Below the pieces are notes generated by a model. The model made no database searches and was not told where the DNA came from. It saw only the letters and a list, made by a program, of their open reading frames with translations. A stretch of 45,416 nt of DNA from Actinomadura soli (GTDB taxonomy: Bacteria; Actinomycetota; Actinomycetes; Streptosporangiales; Streptosporangiaceae), in assembly GCF_005889715.1 (NCBI RefSeq), contig NZ_VCKW01000040.1, positions 1 to 45,416 of the forward strand, written 5' to 3'. Each line of letters opens with the position of its first letter. Positions within the stretch are counted from its first letter, which is position 1. The translations under genes and the position numbers were made by a program. This document shows, in pieces, positions 31,923 to 40,962 of the stretch.

Positions 31923-34900
31923 GTGAAGACCAAGGGCCGGAGGCATGTGCTCGGAATAGGGCGGCCGCTGCGGACCATGGCCGCCGGGATGACGGTCGTC
32001 CTGGCGGCGGGCCTGGCCACCGCGCCCGCCGCGCAGGCGGATCCACCGCATTCGGAACGTCCCACCGTCGCCGACCACGAACGCAAGGTCGACGGCAAGC
32101 AGCTCAAGGCCCGCCCGCGGACGCCCGACCCCGCGGGTAAACCTGCGCCTCCGGCCAGAGCGGCGTGGCCCAAGGCGGGCACCGCCGAAGTGGAGGTCTC
32201 GGGGCGGCAGGCGCGGAGCACCGGCTCTTCGGAGGGGTTGGCCCAGGCCAAGGGCCTGCCGGTCGCGCTGGCGTCCCCGGGACCGGCCTCGGGTGCCGCC
32301 CAGGCGGGTCCGGTATCGCGGGGGACGGTGAAGGTCGCGGTGCTGAACCGCGAGGCCGCCGGCCGGGCCGGGGTCGAGGGGCTGCTGTTCACCCTGACCC
32401 CCGCCGATGCGGGCGCGGCGGGACGCGTCGGAGTCCGCGTGGACTACGCGGCGTTCGCCCAAGCGTTCGGCGGCGCCTACGGCACCCGCCTGCGTCTGGC
32501 CCAATTGCCGGCCTGCGCCGTGACCACTCCGTCCAGGCCGGAATGCCGGGGCGTGACACCGCTGACCACCACCAACAACGGTGAAACTCATACCCTCACC
32601 GCGGATGTGGCCACCGCCCAGACCGGTCCGACGGTGCTGGCGGCGGTCGCCGCACCCGAAGGTTCACAAGGCGATTACTCGGCCACAAAGCTGGAGCCGT
32701 CCGCCACGTGGAAAACCTCGGGAAACACCGGTGATTTCACCTGGTCCTATCCACTCAGAGTGGCACCCGTGCCCGGTGAGCTCACGCCCGGCATCGCGCT
32801 GGCCTATTCGGCTCAAAGCGTCGACGGCCGGACGACCAACACCAACAGCCAGCCTTCCTGGGTCGGTGAAGGATTCGACTTCTGGCCCGGCTTCATCGAG
32901 CAGCGCTACAAGTCCTGTGCCGACGACGGTGCGCCCAAGAACGGCCAGGGCCAGTCGCCGGGGGATTTGTGCTGGGGCTATGAGAACGCGACCGTCACCT
33001 GGAACGGCAAGGGCGGTGAGTTGGTCAAGGCCGCCGACGGGACGTGGCGGCTGAAGAACGATGACGGCACCCGGTTCGAGAAGCTCCGCTCGTCCGAGAC
33101 CGGCAACGGCGACCACGAGGGCGAGTACTGGAAGGTCACGACGACCGACGGCACCCGCTACTTCTTCGGCAGGAACCGGCTGCCGGGCTGGGGTTCGGGC
33201 GGCCCGGAGAGCAAGTCCGCGTGGACGGTGCCGGTGTTCGGCGACGACGCGGGCGAGCCGTGCCACAAGGATTCGGGATTCGCCGACTCGTGGTGCCAGC
33301 AGGCGTGGCGCTGGAACCTCGACATGGTCGTCGACCCCAACGACAACGCCGCGATCTACCTGTACGAGCAGGAGACCAACCACTACGGCCGCAACCTCAA
33401 ACCGGAGGATGCCACCCCCTACACCCGCGGCGGCCACCTCAAGACGATCGAGTACGGGCTGCGCGGCTACAACGTCTTCGCCGGCGCGCCCCCCGCCCGG
33501 GTGCTGTTCGACACGGCCGAGCGGTGCGTCCCCACCGACACCTTCGACTGCGCCCCCGCCAAGATCGTCACCAGTCCCGAGCAGTGGCCGGACGTGCCAT
33601 GGGACATGAACTGCGCCGCCGGGACCCGGTGCGAGAGCGGGCACGGCTCGACCTCGCCCACCTTCTGGTCCCGGTACCGGCTCAAGAAGGTCACCACGCA
33701 GATCGCCGGGGCCCCCGGGTGGCCGTATCGGCCCGTCGACTCCTGGACGCTGGACCACCACTGGGGCGCCGTCAACGACGAGCGCGACCTCCTGCTCAAG
33801 GAGATCCAGCACACCGGGCTGGCCGGCCCGACCGCCGCCGACGACATCAAGCTGCCCAAGGTCACCTTCAACCACGAACCCAAGGCCAACCGCCTCGATC
33901 AGGCGGGTGACGGGCTGCCGTCCTACACCCGCTACCGGGTGAGCAAGATCTTCGATGAGTCCGGCGGCGAACTCGACATCGCCTACTCCGGCCCCGAATG
34001 CTCCCGGACAGCGCCGCCCACCCCGCACACCAACACCAAACGCTGCCACCCGTTGGTCTGGCACCAGTCCGGCCAGCCCACACCATTAACGGACTGGTTC
34101 AACAAGTACGTGGTCACCGCGGTGGTCCAGAAGGACCGCACCGGCCACGCCGCCGACATGGCCACCCGGTACGAGTACCTCGGCGGCGCCGCCTGGCATT
34201 ACGACGATGACGACGGGCTGACCCGGGAGAAGAACAAGACCTGGTCGCAATGGCGCGGCTACGGCCAGGTGCGCGTCACCACCGGCGGAACGGGCGACCC
34301 CAAGTCGCAGACAGACACCTACTACATGCGCGGCATGCACGGCGATCGCGCCGGACCCGACGGCGGCACCAGGAACGTCTCCGTCCCCGACGGCGAAGGC
34401 GGCACGCACACCGATCACGAGGGCCTGGACGGGTTCGCGCTGCGCACCGTCCAGTACACGGCACCCGGCGGATCCGTGCACGACAAGACCGTCCGCACCC
34501 CATGGCGTGTGGTCACCGCCACCCGTGAGCGTTCCTGGGGCACTGCCAACGCCACCGCGATCAAGGTGGACATCGCCCGCACGTGGACGGCAATGGACGG
34601 CGGCACCTGGCGCGAGACCAAGACCGACACCGACTACGAGACCCAGTTCATCGGCGTCGGACGCGTGAAGAGCGTCAACGACCTCGCTGACGTCGCCACC
34701 GCCACCGACGACCGGTGCACCCGTACCACCTACGCCGACAACGTCTACGCGCACATGCTCGACTTCCCGTCGCGGGTGGAGACGGTCTCGGTGGCCTGCA
34801 CGGCCGACGCCGACCGGACCAAGGACCTGAACTCCGACACGCGCACCTTCTACGACGGCGGTGGCTTCGAGGACGCGCCGACCAGGGGCAACGTCACCAA

Positions 34901-37900
34901 GACCGAAAAGGTCGCCGGACATGACGGTGACACGGCGCGATACGTCACCGAGGCGGAGATGACCTATGACGGGCACGGCCGTGAGCTGACCTCCACCGAC
35001 GCGCTGGGCCAGACCACCACCACCCGCTACACCGAGACCGCAGGCCTGACCACCCGGACGGCCGTCACCAGCCCGCCCGCCCGCGGCGGCGACTCCTCGT
35101 CCGCGCTGACCATGACCACCTGGCTCGAACCGGCCTGGGGAGATCCGATCGCCAAGGTCGATCCCAACGGGCTGCGCACCGACCTGGCCCGTGACGCGCT
35201 CGGCCGCCTCACCAAGGTGTGGCTGCCCGACCGCGCCAGGACCAGCGGCAAGGTTCCGAACCTGGAGTTCCAGTATCAGATCGCCGACGGGAAGATCGTC
35301 GCGGTCACCACAAAGACCGTCACCAACGACGAAAGCCAACGTCTCATCGTCGAGCTCTTTGACGGATGGCTGCGCACCCGGCAGACCCAGGCGGAAGGCC
35401 CCGGTGGCCGGCTGATCAGCGACACCTTCTACGACGACCGGGGCAACGCGGCCAAGGAGTACAACGTCTATCCGGCCGGCGGTGCGCCTCAACCGGCCCT
35501 GTTCGCTCCCGACGCCGGTGACGTGGAGACGCAGATCCATCACGCCTACGACGGGCTGGGCAGGCAGACCGTCCAACGGCTGCTGACCGGCGCCACCGGT
35601 GAGAAGTGGCGCACCACGACCAGCTACGGCGGCAACTGGACGGCCATCGACCCGCCGTCCGGAGGCGTGCCCAGCGCCGAGTACACCGACGCACGCGGGC
35701 AGGTCACCGAGCGCCGCCAGTACAGCGGCCCGGCGCCGAGCGGGACCTACGACGCCACGAAATACGCCTGGGACGGCGCCGGGCGGATGACCGGCATCAC
35801 CGACCCGTCCGGCAACACCTGGACCACCGCCTACGACGTGCGCGGCCGCAAGATCAAGACCATCGATCCCGACCGGGGCACGTCCACCTTCACCTACGAC
35901 GACCTCGACCGGGAGTCCTCCGCCACCGACGCGCGCGGGCGGACGCTGTTCACGACCTACGACGGGCTGAACCGCAAGACCAACATCCGCGAAGGTTCGG
36001 CGACCGGTGCCCGCCTGATCTCGTGGGGTTACGACACCGCGGCGCGCGGCAAGGGCAGGCCCGCCTCGGCCACCCGGCACCGCGACGATGGCGACTACAC
36101 CACCGGCATCACCGGCTACGACGTGCTGGGACGTACCGAGGGCGGCACTGTCACCATCCCGTCTTCACAGGGCGCCCTGGCGGGCAGCTACACCTTCGGC
36201 GAGACCTTCAACGCGGACGGCACCCCCGCCACCCGGACGCTGCCCGCCGCCGGAGGGCTGCCCGCCGAGACGCTGACGCTGTCCTACGACGGCTACCGGC
36301 ATCCCACCCGGCTGACCAGCGGACTCGGCACTTACGTCAATGCCGCCGAGTACACCCCGACCGGCAAACCCAAGCTGCTGGAGCTGGGCGCCACCGGCAA
36401 GCGCGTGTGGAACGCCCTGACCTGGCAGTACGGCACCCAGCGGCTGGAGTCGTCCCGCACCTACCGCGAAGGCGTCACCGGCGACCCCCGCCGCGCCGCC
36501 TACCGCTACGACGAGGCGGGCAACATCCTGTCGATCTCCGACATCTCAGCCGACGGCACCGACAACCAGTGCTACACCTACGACCACCTCCGCAGGCTCA
36601 CCGGCGCCTGGGCCGAAGGCGACACCACCTGCTCGGCCGCACCCTCCGCAGATGTCATCGGCGGGCCCGCGCCGTACTGGCGCACCTTCAACTACGACAA
36701 GGCCGGAAACCGCAAGACCGAGATCCGCCACGGCGTCGGCGGCAAACCCGACACCACCCGCACCTACGCCTACGCGCCGCCCGGCGAGGGCAACCGGCTC
36801 ACCAAGATCACCCAGGCCGGCGGCGACGGCGACCGCACCGACACCTTCACCTACGACGAGGTCGGCAACACCACCGGCCGAGCCCTCGGCACCGCGCGCC
36901 AGACGCTGGACTGGAACAGCGAGGGCGACCTGGCGACCGTCACCCAGAACGGCGCTACCACCCAGTTCATCAACGGCCCCGGCGGCGACCGGCTGATCCG
37001 CAAGGACCCCGGCGGCGCCACCCTCTACCTGCCCGGCATGGAGCTGCGCGCCGAGCCCGGGGCCACCACCCCGACGGCGACCCGCTACTACACCCACGGC
37101 GGCGAGACCGTCGCGCTTCGCACCACCACCGGCGGTCTCACCTTCCTGACCGGCGACCACCAGGGCACCGCCCAGGTCGCCGTCGCCGCCGCCGACCTGA
37201 AATCCACCGTCCGGCGCTTCACCCCCTTCGGGACCGAACGCGGCACGCCCGACGACGCCACCTGGCCGGACGACAAGGGCTTCGTCGGCGGCATCAAGGA
37301 CCCCACCGGCCTGACCCACCTCGGCGCCCGCGACTACGACCCCGAAACCGGCCGGTTCACCAGCGTGGACCCGGTCATGGACCCCGCGGACCCGCAGCAG
37401 CTCAACGGATACACCTACGCCAACAACACGCCGGTCGTCTCCAGCGACCCCGACGGTCTCCTCCGCGACGGCGGCGGCCAGTGCGGCACCATCCCGGAGA
37501 ACCCCTGCAGCGGCGGCCGAAGGTACAACCCGGGCGTCAGTAAGGCCTACGACAAGGCGGTGGAGAAGGCGGAGGAGACCCGCCGGAACACCCACGGCAC
37601 CGCGGCGTCCCAGTGCTACATGAACCCGCTGCGCGGAGGCTGCCCGATACCGGACGGCAAGCTGGGCGAGGCCGCAGTTATCGAACTCGCGCTCCAGCTG
37701 TATGAAAGGGGCCACTGGGGCTTCAAGAAGCGCAGCTTCAAAGAACAACTCTGGGATATGACCAAGTTCAGCGTACAGGTCTTGGTCTTTGTTTACGGCG
37801 GTCCCGAAGAGCTGGCTCTGGGAGCGATACTCAAGGGTCTGCAGCTGGCGCTGAGGTCGCGCAAGATAAGAAATCTGGCCGACAAGGCTCCGGACCTGCC

Positions 37901-38726
37901 CAAGTCCGATCGCCCGCCGCCCGGTGCTCCCAAGCCCCGATGCAGTAGCTTCCCACCGGGGACCAAGGTGCTGATGGCCGACGGCAGCCGCAAACCGATC
38001 CAGCAGCTGAAGCGCGGCGACAAGATCCTGGCGACCGACCCGGCCACTGGTGACACACGTCCACAGGTCGTCGTCGACACCATGACCAGCACCGGCGTCA
38101 GGACCATCATCCAGGTCACCGTCGACACCGACGGTGACCGCGGTGACAAGTCAGGCGTGGTGGTCGCCACCGACGAACACCCCTTCTGGGTCGCCGGCGA
38201 CCTCGACCGGTGGGTCCAGGCCAAGAACCTCAAGCCCGGGATGCGGCTCCGCACCAGCGCGGGCGCTCACGTCCAGGTCACCGCCCTCAAGAGCGGCGCA
38301 CGGCCGTTCCAGACCGTCCACAACCTCACCATCGCCAACACCCGCACCTACTACGCCCTGGCGGGCGGCACGCCGGTGCTGGTGCACAACTGCGGGGGCT
38401 GGGTGGACGGACACAGCCCCAACTGCCGCTGCGCGCATGGCGACGAGCCCATTCTCAACGACCCGCCGGTTACGGCGCCCGCCGATGAGCTCGATGATTT
38501 TACGGGTCACGCACTGCAGCGTCTTGAAGACCATGGGGTTTCGGCAGAGGACGCTCGGGCCGTCCTTGAGCGAGATCCTTTCTCCTACTACCATGAAGAT
38601 CAGTGGAAGTTGGGCTACTACGATCCTCAATCCAAAGTCTTTGTGGCGAAGACCATCGACGGAAATGTCAACACCGTGATAGTGAACGCGAGCCGGGCTT
38701 ATATCGACCGCCTTATGGGGGGCTGA
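31923..38726 (+). CDS. Secreted RHS-repeat polymorphic toxin with HINT domain and DUF4258-like C-terminal toxin
   Basis: 2267 residues from GTG 31923 (GGAGG five bases upstream). Order: Sec signal peptide (about 1-40, ending PAAQA); a SpvB/TcB-like wall-protein N-terminus with LAYSAQSVDGRTTNTNSQPSWVGEGFDFWPGFIEQRY; many YD/RHS repeats (YDxxGR, TYDDLDRESS, YTYDHLRRLTG) to about 1800; the RHS core box (ARDYDPETGRFTSVDPV... LNGYTYANNTPVVSSDPDG); a variable link with a hydrophobic stretch; a HINT domain from Cys2007 (CSSFPPGTKVLMADGS) to HN-Cys2157 (PVLVHNC) with DEHPFW inside; and a 110-residue tip. The tip (TGHALQRLEDHGVSAEDARAVLERD ... VFVAKTIDGNVNTVIVN) resembles DUF4258, a RelE-like TA toxin family. 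HINT autoproteolysis would free the tip. Antibacterial delivery is inferred. Confidence 0.88.
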   Translation: MKTKGRRHVLGIGRPLRTMAAGMTVVLAAGLATAPAAQADPPHSERPTVADHERKVDGKQLKARPRTPDPAGKPAPPARAAWPKAGTAEVEVSGRQARSTGSSEGLAQAKGLPVALASPGPASGAAQAGPVSRGTVKVAVLNREAAGRAGVEGLLFTLTPADAGAAGRVGVRVDYAAFAQAFGGAYGTRLRLAQLPACAVTTPSRPECRGVTPLTTTNNGETHTLTADVATAQTGPTVLAAVAAPEGSQGDYSATKLEPSATWKTSGNTGDFTWSYPLRVAPVPGELTPGIALAYSAQSVDGRTTNTNSQPSWVGEGFDFWPGFIEQRYKSCADDGAPKNGQGQSPGDLCWGYENATVTWNGKGGELVKAADGTWRLKNDDGTRFEKLRSSETGNGDHEGEYWKVTTTDGTRYFFGRNRLPGWGSGGPESKSAWTVPVFGDDAGEPCHKDSGFADSWCQQAWRWNLDMVVDPNDNAAIYLYEQETNHYGRNLKPEDATPYTRGGHLKTIEYGLRGYNVFAGAPPARVLFDTAERCVPTDTFDCAPAKIVTSPEQWPDVPWDMNCAAGTRCESGHGSTSPTFWSRYRLKKVTTQIAGAPGWPYRPVDSWTLDHHWGAVNDERDLLLKEIQHTGLAGPTAADDIKLPKVTFNHEPKANRLDQAGDGLPSYTRYRVSKIFDESGGELDIAYSGPECSRTAPPTPHTNTKRCHPLVWHQSGQPTPLTDWFNKYVVTAVVQKDRTGHAADMATRYEYLGGAAWHYDDDDGLTREKNKTWSQWRGYGQVRVTTGGTGDPKSQTDTYYMRGMHGDRAGPDGGTRNVSVPDGEGGTHTDHEGLDGFALRTVQYTAPGGSVHDKTVRTPWRVVTATRERSWGTANATAIKVDIARTWTAMDGGTWRETKTDTDYETQFIGVGRVKSVNDLADVATATDDRCTRTTYADNVYAHMLDFPSRVETVSVACTADADRTKDLNSDTRTFYDGGGFEDAPTRGNVTKTEKVAGHDGDTARYVTEAEMTYDGHGRELTSTDALGQTTTTRYTETAGLTTRTAVTSPPARGGDSSSALTMTTWLEPAWGDPIAKVDPNGLRTDLARDALGRLTKVWLPDRARTSGKVPNLEFQYQIADGKIVAVTTKTVTNDESQRLIVELFDGWLRTRQTQAEGPGGRLISDTFYDDRGNAAKEYNVYPAGGAPQPALFAPDAGDVETQIHHAYDGLGRQTVQRLLTGATGEKWRTTTSYGGNWTAIDPPSGGVPSAEYTDARGQVTERRQYSGPAPSGTYDATKYAWDGAGRMTGITDPSGNTWTTAYDVRGRKIKTIDPDRGTSTFTYDDLDRESSATDARGRTLFTTYDGLNRKTNIREGSATGARLISWGYDTAARGKGRPASATRHRDDGDYTTGITGYDVLGRTEGGTVTIPSSQGALAGSYTFGETFNADGTPATRTLPAAGGLPAETLTLSYDGYRHPTRLTSGLGTYVNAAEYTPTGKPKLLELGATGKRVWNALTWQYGTQRLESSRTYREGVTGDPRRAAYRYDEAGNILSISDISADGTDNQCYTYDHLRRLTGAWAEGDTTCSAAPSADVIGGPAPYWRTFNYDKAGNRKTEIRHGVGGKPDTTRTYAYAPPGEGNRLTKITQAGGDGDRTDTFTYDEVGNTTGRALGTARQTLDWNSEGDLATVTQNGATTQFINGPGGDRLIRKDPGGATLYLPGMELRAEPGATTPTATRYYTHGGETVALRTTTGGLTFLTGDHQGTAQVAVAAADLKSTVRRFTPFGTERGTPDDATWPDDKGFVGGIKDPTGLTHLGARDYDPETGRFTSVDPVMDPADPQQLNGYTYANNTPVVSSDPDGLLRDGGGQCGTIPENPCSGGRRYNPGVSKAYDKAVEKAEETRRNTHGTAASQCYMNPLRGGCPIPDGKLGEAAVIELALQLYERGHWGFKKRSFKEQLWDMTKFSVQVLVFVYGGPEELALGAILKGLQLALRSRKIRNLADKAPDLPKSDRPPPGAPKPRCSSFPPGTKVLMADGSRKPIQQLKRGDKILATDPATGDTRPQVVVDTMTSTGVRTIIQVTVDTDGDRGDKSGVVVATDEHPFWVAGDLDRWVQAKNLKPGMRLRTSAGAHVQVTALKSGARPFQTVHNLTIANTRTYYALAGGTPVLVHNCGGWVDGHSPNCRCAHGDEPILNDPPVTAPADELDDFTGHALQRLEDHGVSAEDARAVLERDPFSYYHEDQWKLGYYDPQSKVFVAKTIDGNVNTVIVNASRAYIDRLMGG
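38394..38726 (+). other. Toxin tip: DUF4258-like domain after the HINT cleavage site
   Basis: Codons 2158-2267 of the RHS protein. After the VHNC junction there is a short Cys/His linker (SPNCRCAHGD), then an alpha-beta domain: helix HALQRLEDHGVSAEDARAVLERD, then beta strands YYHEDQWKLGYYD, SKVFVAKTI and VNTVIVNAS. His and Arg of the first helix and the strand order are as in DUF4258/BrnT-RelE-like folds. Base composition falls visibly below that of the RHS body from about 38470 onward, as expected for a swapped tip. Confidence 0.6.
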
Positions 38727-38728
38727 CC

Positions 38729-38971
38729 GTGGTGGACGTCAGGGTTACCTATGATCAGGTAGCAAATGCGGCGTACGTCGATCTGGCCAATCGAAAGGCG
38801 GGCCAACGGGTGGCGCACATGTACCCCTGCGACCCGGTCGAGGTCGGAGGAATGATCAATCTCGATTTCGACGAGGACGGCCGCCTCATCGGCATAGAAG
38901 TCCTGGCGGCCAACAAGAAACTGCCTCAACGGCTGATCGACGCGGCGGAACGAATTGACCGCAAAAAATGA
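38729..38971 (+). CDS. DUF2283 protein, probable immunity protein for the RHS toxin
   Basis: 80 residues from GTG 38729, two bases after the toxin stop, with GGGGGG six bases upstream inside the toxin gene. VTYDQVANAAYVDLANRKAG and INLDFDEDGRLIGIEVLAANKKL are the two halves of the DUF2283 signature (YDxxADAxYI ... DxDEDGRLVGIEIL). DUF2283 proteins are small antitoxin-like partners commonly found beside DUF4258 genes; here the pair has the tight toxin/immunity layout of polymorphic toxins. It is cytoplasmic, with no signal peptide. Direct binding to the tip is inferred. Confidence 0.82.
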   Translation: MVDVRVTYDQVANAAYVDLANRKAGQRVAHMYPCDPVEVGGMINLDFDEDGRLIGIEVLAANKKLPQRLIDAAERIDRKK

Positions 38972-38981
38972 GTGACCGCGC

Positions 38982-39109
38982 ACCGGCACGTATGCCCGCG
39001 CTCTGACCGTGCAGGCCGGGGCGCATCGCTCCTCGTCCACAACTACGGCCGCGAGGAGGACCGGCCGGGTCCCCTCAATCCCGGCCGACCTCCCGCGCCC
39101 TCCACCTAG
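38982..39109 (+). pseudogene. Remnant of a displaced HINT tail and start of an older toxin tip
   Basis: Two frames joined by one shift reproduce the end of a HINT domain: TGTYARALTVQAG from 38982, then ASLLVHNYGREEDRPGPLNP to a TAG at 39107-39109. The intact gene has NTRTYYALAGGTPVLVHNCG at the equivalent place; VHNY replaces VHNC. Nothing of the RHS core is repeated, and the following tip is only about 20 residues. It lies ten bases after the DUF2283 stop, just before two more immunity-like genes. Confidence 0.7.
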
Positions 39110-39150
39110 GGCTGTGCGCAGCTTCCCAGCCGAATGGGGATGAGCGGCCG

Positions 39151-39567
39151 ATGAGCGCCTCCGGAGTCGGACCGTTCGAGAATGATGATGCCCAGGACTT
39201 CAAGGACGAACTCTTCGAAGCGTCCGAAGGCGAACGAAGCAACATGGTGAGGGAAGTGCTGCAACGTGTTGCGAGCATCCCGGCGGACTCATTTCTTGAT
39301 CGAGAGTTCGCCGAACCGGCAGTAGCGGCGGCAGCTCTTGTCTCGGCAAGTATCCGAGGAGACGAGGCGACCTTCGAGGACGCCAAATTGCCGATCCCTC
39401 CGCTGGACTGGTCCAGTGACTTGTGCCGCCTGGCCCTTACCGCTTTGAGAAAAGTCGTTCGTGAAAACTCCGAGATCTGTGCGGAATGGTTTGAGGTTGG
39501 CTTGGGAGAGGAATGGAAGAGTGGTGTCGACACCCTCATGGAGCAGCTCTCTCAAGGCATCGAGTGA
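39151..39567 (+). CDS. DUF4259 domain protein, probable orphan immunity protein
   Basis: 138 residues, acidic. The N-terminus, GVGPFENDDAQDFKDELFE, is the DUF4259 hallmark (GxGPFDNDxAxDFxxEL). The rest is helical (AEPAVAAAALVSASIRGD, WSSDLCRLALTALRKVVREN). DUF4259 genes are often found singly or near polymorphic toxins; here it follows the displaced HINT remnant, so it is plausibly immunity to the lost toxin. Ribosome binding is weak (GGGGATGAG upstream). GC content is lower than in the flanking chromosome. Confidence 0.72.
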   Translation: MSASGVGPFENDDAQDFKDELFEASEGERSNMVREVLQRVASIPADSFLDREFAEPAVAAAALVSASIRGDEATFEDAKLPIPPLDWSSDLCRLALTALRKVVRENSEICAEWFEVGLGEEWKSGVDTLMEQLSQGIE

Positions 39568-39580
39568 GGGTCGTGCCCGG

Positions 39581-39841
39581 ATGGACGTCAACAAGGTCCT
39601 CGTTCGCGCGTTCGTCAGCCTTGTCGTCTCCATAGACCTGACGGACGATGAAGACATCGACCCGGATATCGCAACGGACATCCTTGAACCTGCCGCCGCC
39701 CTCTTCCGCGAGCTCACGGAGGAGGGGCGCAGGGAGGTTACCTCCCTGATTCTTGAATGCGCCGAACTGGAAGAGGACCCGGTGCGGAAGAGGTCTACCC
39801 TGGACCTCCCAGGAGATATCGGCCTTCTCGACGAAGACTGA
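39581..39841 (+). CDS. Small acidic protein, candidate immunity protein
   Basis: 86 residues from ATG 39581, 13 bases after the DUF4259 gene. It is all-helical and very acidic (VVSIDLTDDEDIDPDIATDILEPAAALFRELTEEGRREVTSLILECAELEEDP). No family name can be given. Length, charge and place in the toxin island suit an immunity protein. The frame reading in from 39461 overlaps DUF4259 and is not used. 39842-40084 downstream holds no gene. Confidence 0.65.
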   Translation: MDVNKVLVRAFVSLVVSIDLTDDEDIDPDIATDILEPAAALFRELTEEGRREVTSLILECAELEEDPVRKRSTLDLPGDIGLLDED

Positions 39842-40084
39842 TCCAGGAGATCAAGGCCATCAGCGTTCCGATCCGACCGGAACGAGAACTCCGATCACGC
39901 CTGTTCACCGGCCGCTCCGCAGGGAGGCGCAGAGCGCGAGCATGAGTACACCCGGGTGACAAAGGTCCAAGAGCGTCCGGGGAGAGCAGGGGGCATCACG
40001 GCCGTGGTCGGCGGCAGGCATGGGTGCTGGCCTTCCAGCCCGGCGGCTCATCGGAGCCTGGCGCCGACCAGTGGGTTCGACGGG

Positions 40085-40804
40085 TCAGCGCAGGAGTGAT
40101 CTCGCGGTCGGGGCAAGGGTCAGCCGCTTCAGGGTTGGTGCCAGGGCGGGCTGGATATGGGTCGTCCATTCCGGGGTGCGCGCCAGGTGGTCAAGGTGGT
40201 CGCGGTGGTGTTCGGCGTCGGCGAAGCAGGTGAACCAGACGAAGACGTTCTCGCCCGTCCGTACCGGAAGACCCGGAAAGGTGTTCTCCGCAGGCTCGGT
40301 CTGGAAGCGGGCAATGGGCGCCGCGCCGAGCTCCGTGAGGAACGGCGCGACCTCGTCCTCGAAGAACGTGGTGAACGCATCGTCGACGGCTTCGTCCTTG
40401 TGGACGATGGTGGCCATGACACGGGATTCCGGCGGCGTCGCGCCTATTGGCGGCCGTTCACTCCCGGCGGCGAAACCGGAATCGGACGTGATCGGACGCA
40501 GGAGATGAACGTCGTCCGAGTCGACCATCGTGGCACCGGCGGCGGGCCCGTGCGCCTTCCACGCCGCGCCGTCGACGTAGAACGCGGTGAGCGCCGCCTT
40601 TCTCGCTTCCATGTCGTGGAAGCCGCGCAGCCACACGAAGCGGTTCGGGTCGTCCACGTCGCGGAACTGTCCGAGGACGCGAATTCCGACGGCCTCCTGG
40701 GTTTCGACGAACTCGCGCTCGAAAAGGTCGATGAGCACGTCCCGTCCACCGGGGTGCAGGGTGTACTGCCTGAGCTCGACGACGGAGCAGATCGGCGCGG
40801 TCAT
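40085..40804 (-). CDS. NIPSNAP family protein
   Basis: 239 residues from ATG 40804 (AAGGAGC six bases upstream), made of two ferredoxin-like halves. The first, VVELRQYTLHPGGRDVLIDLFEREFVETQEAVGIRVLGQF ... RFVWLRGFHDMEARKAAL, is the classical NIPSNAP unit; the second, VFVWFTCFADAEHHRDHLDHL, is a diverged repeat. The family comprises alpha-beta barrel dimers of mostly unknown function. It diverges from the SRPBCC gene at 40963. Confidence 0.85.
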   Translation of the reverse strand: MTAPICSVVELRQYTLHPGGRDVLIDLFEREFVETQEAVGIRVLGQFRDVDDPNRFVWLRGFHDMEARKAALTAFYVDGAAWKAHGPAAGATMVDSDDVHLLRPITSDSGFAAGSERPPIGATPPESRVMATIVHKDEAVDDAFTTFFEDEVAPFLTELGAAPIARFQTEPAENTFPGLPVRTGENVFVWFTCFADAEHHRDHLDHLARTPEWTTHIQPALAPTLKRLTLAPTARSLLR

Positions 40805-40962
40805 CGGGAAGCTCCTTGCACGGGTGGTCGCTGGGGCGACGTCCAAAATGGCAGTCCCGCACCTGCGGCCACTAGGGGCAAAGGCGCCAAGTTCCACGCA
40901 TTCTCCGCCACGACCACCGCCCTTGCCGGTGCCCTCGGCAGGACATGTCTAGGCTGGACGCC

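Noticed and set aside
34086-36080. Long minus-strand open frame (664 codons) opposite the RHS gene
   Set aside because: Gly/Val/Arg-rich low-complexity translation without motifs, a typical third-position GC shadow of the real plus-strand gene.
37941-38393. HINT region as a true intein that splices the RHS protein
   Set aside because: There is no extein of the host fold after it, only a toxin-like tip, and VHNC followed by the stop-proximal tip is the polymorphic-toxin HINT arrangement; cleavage rather than splicing is expected.
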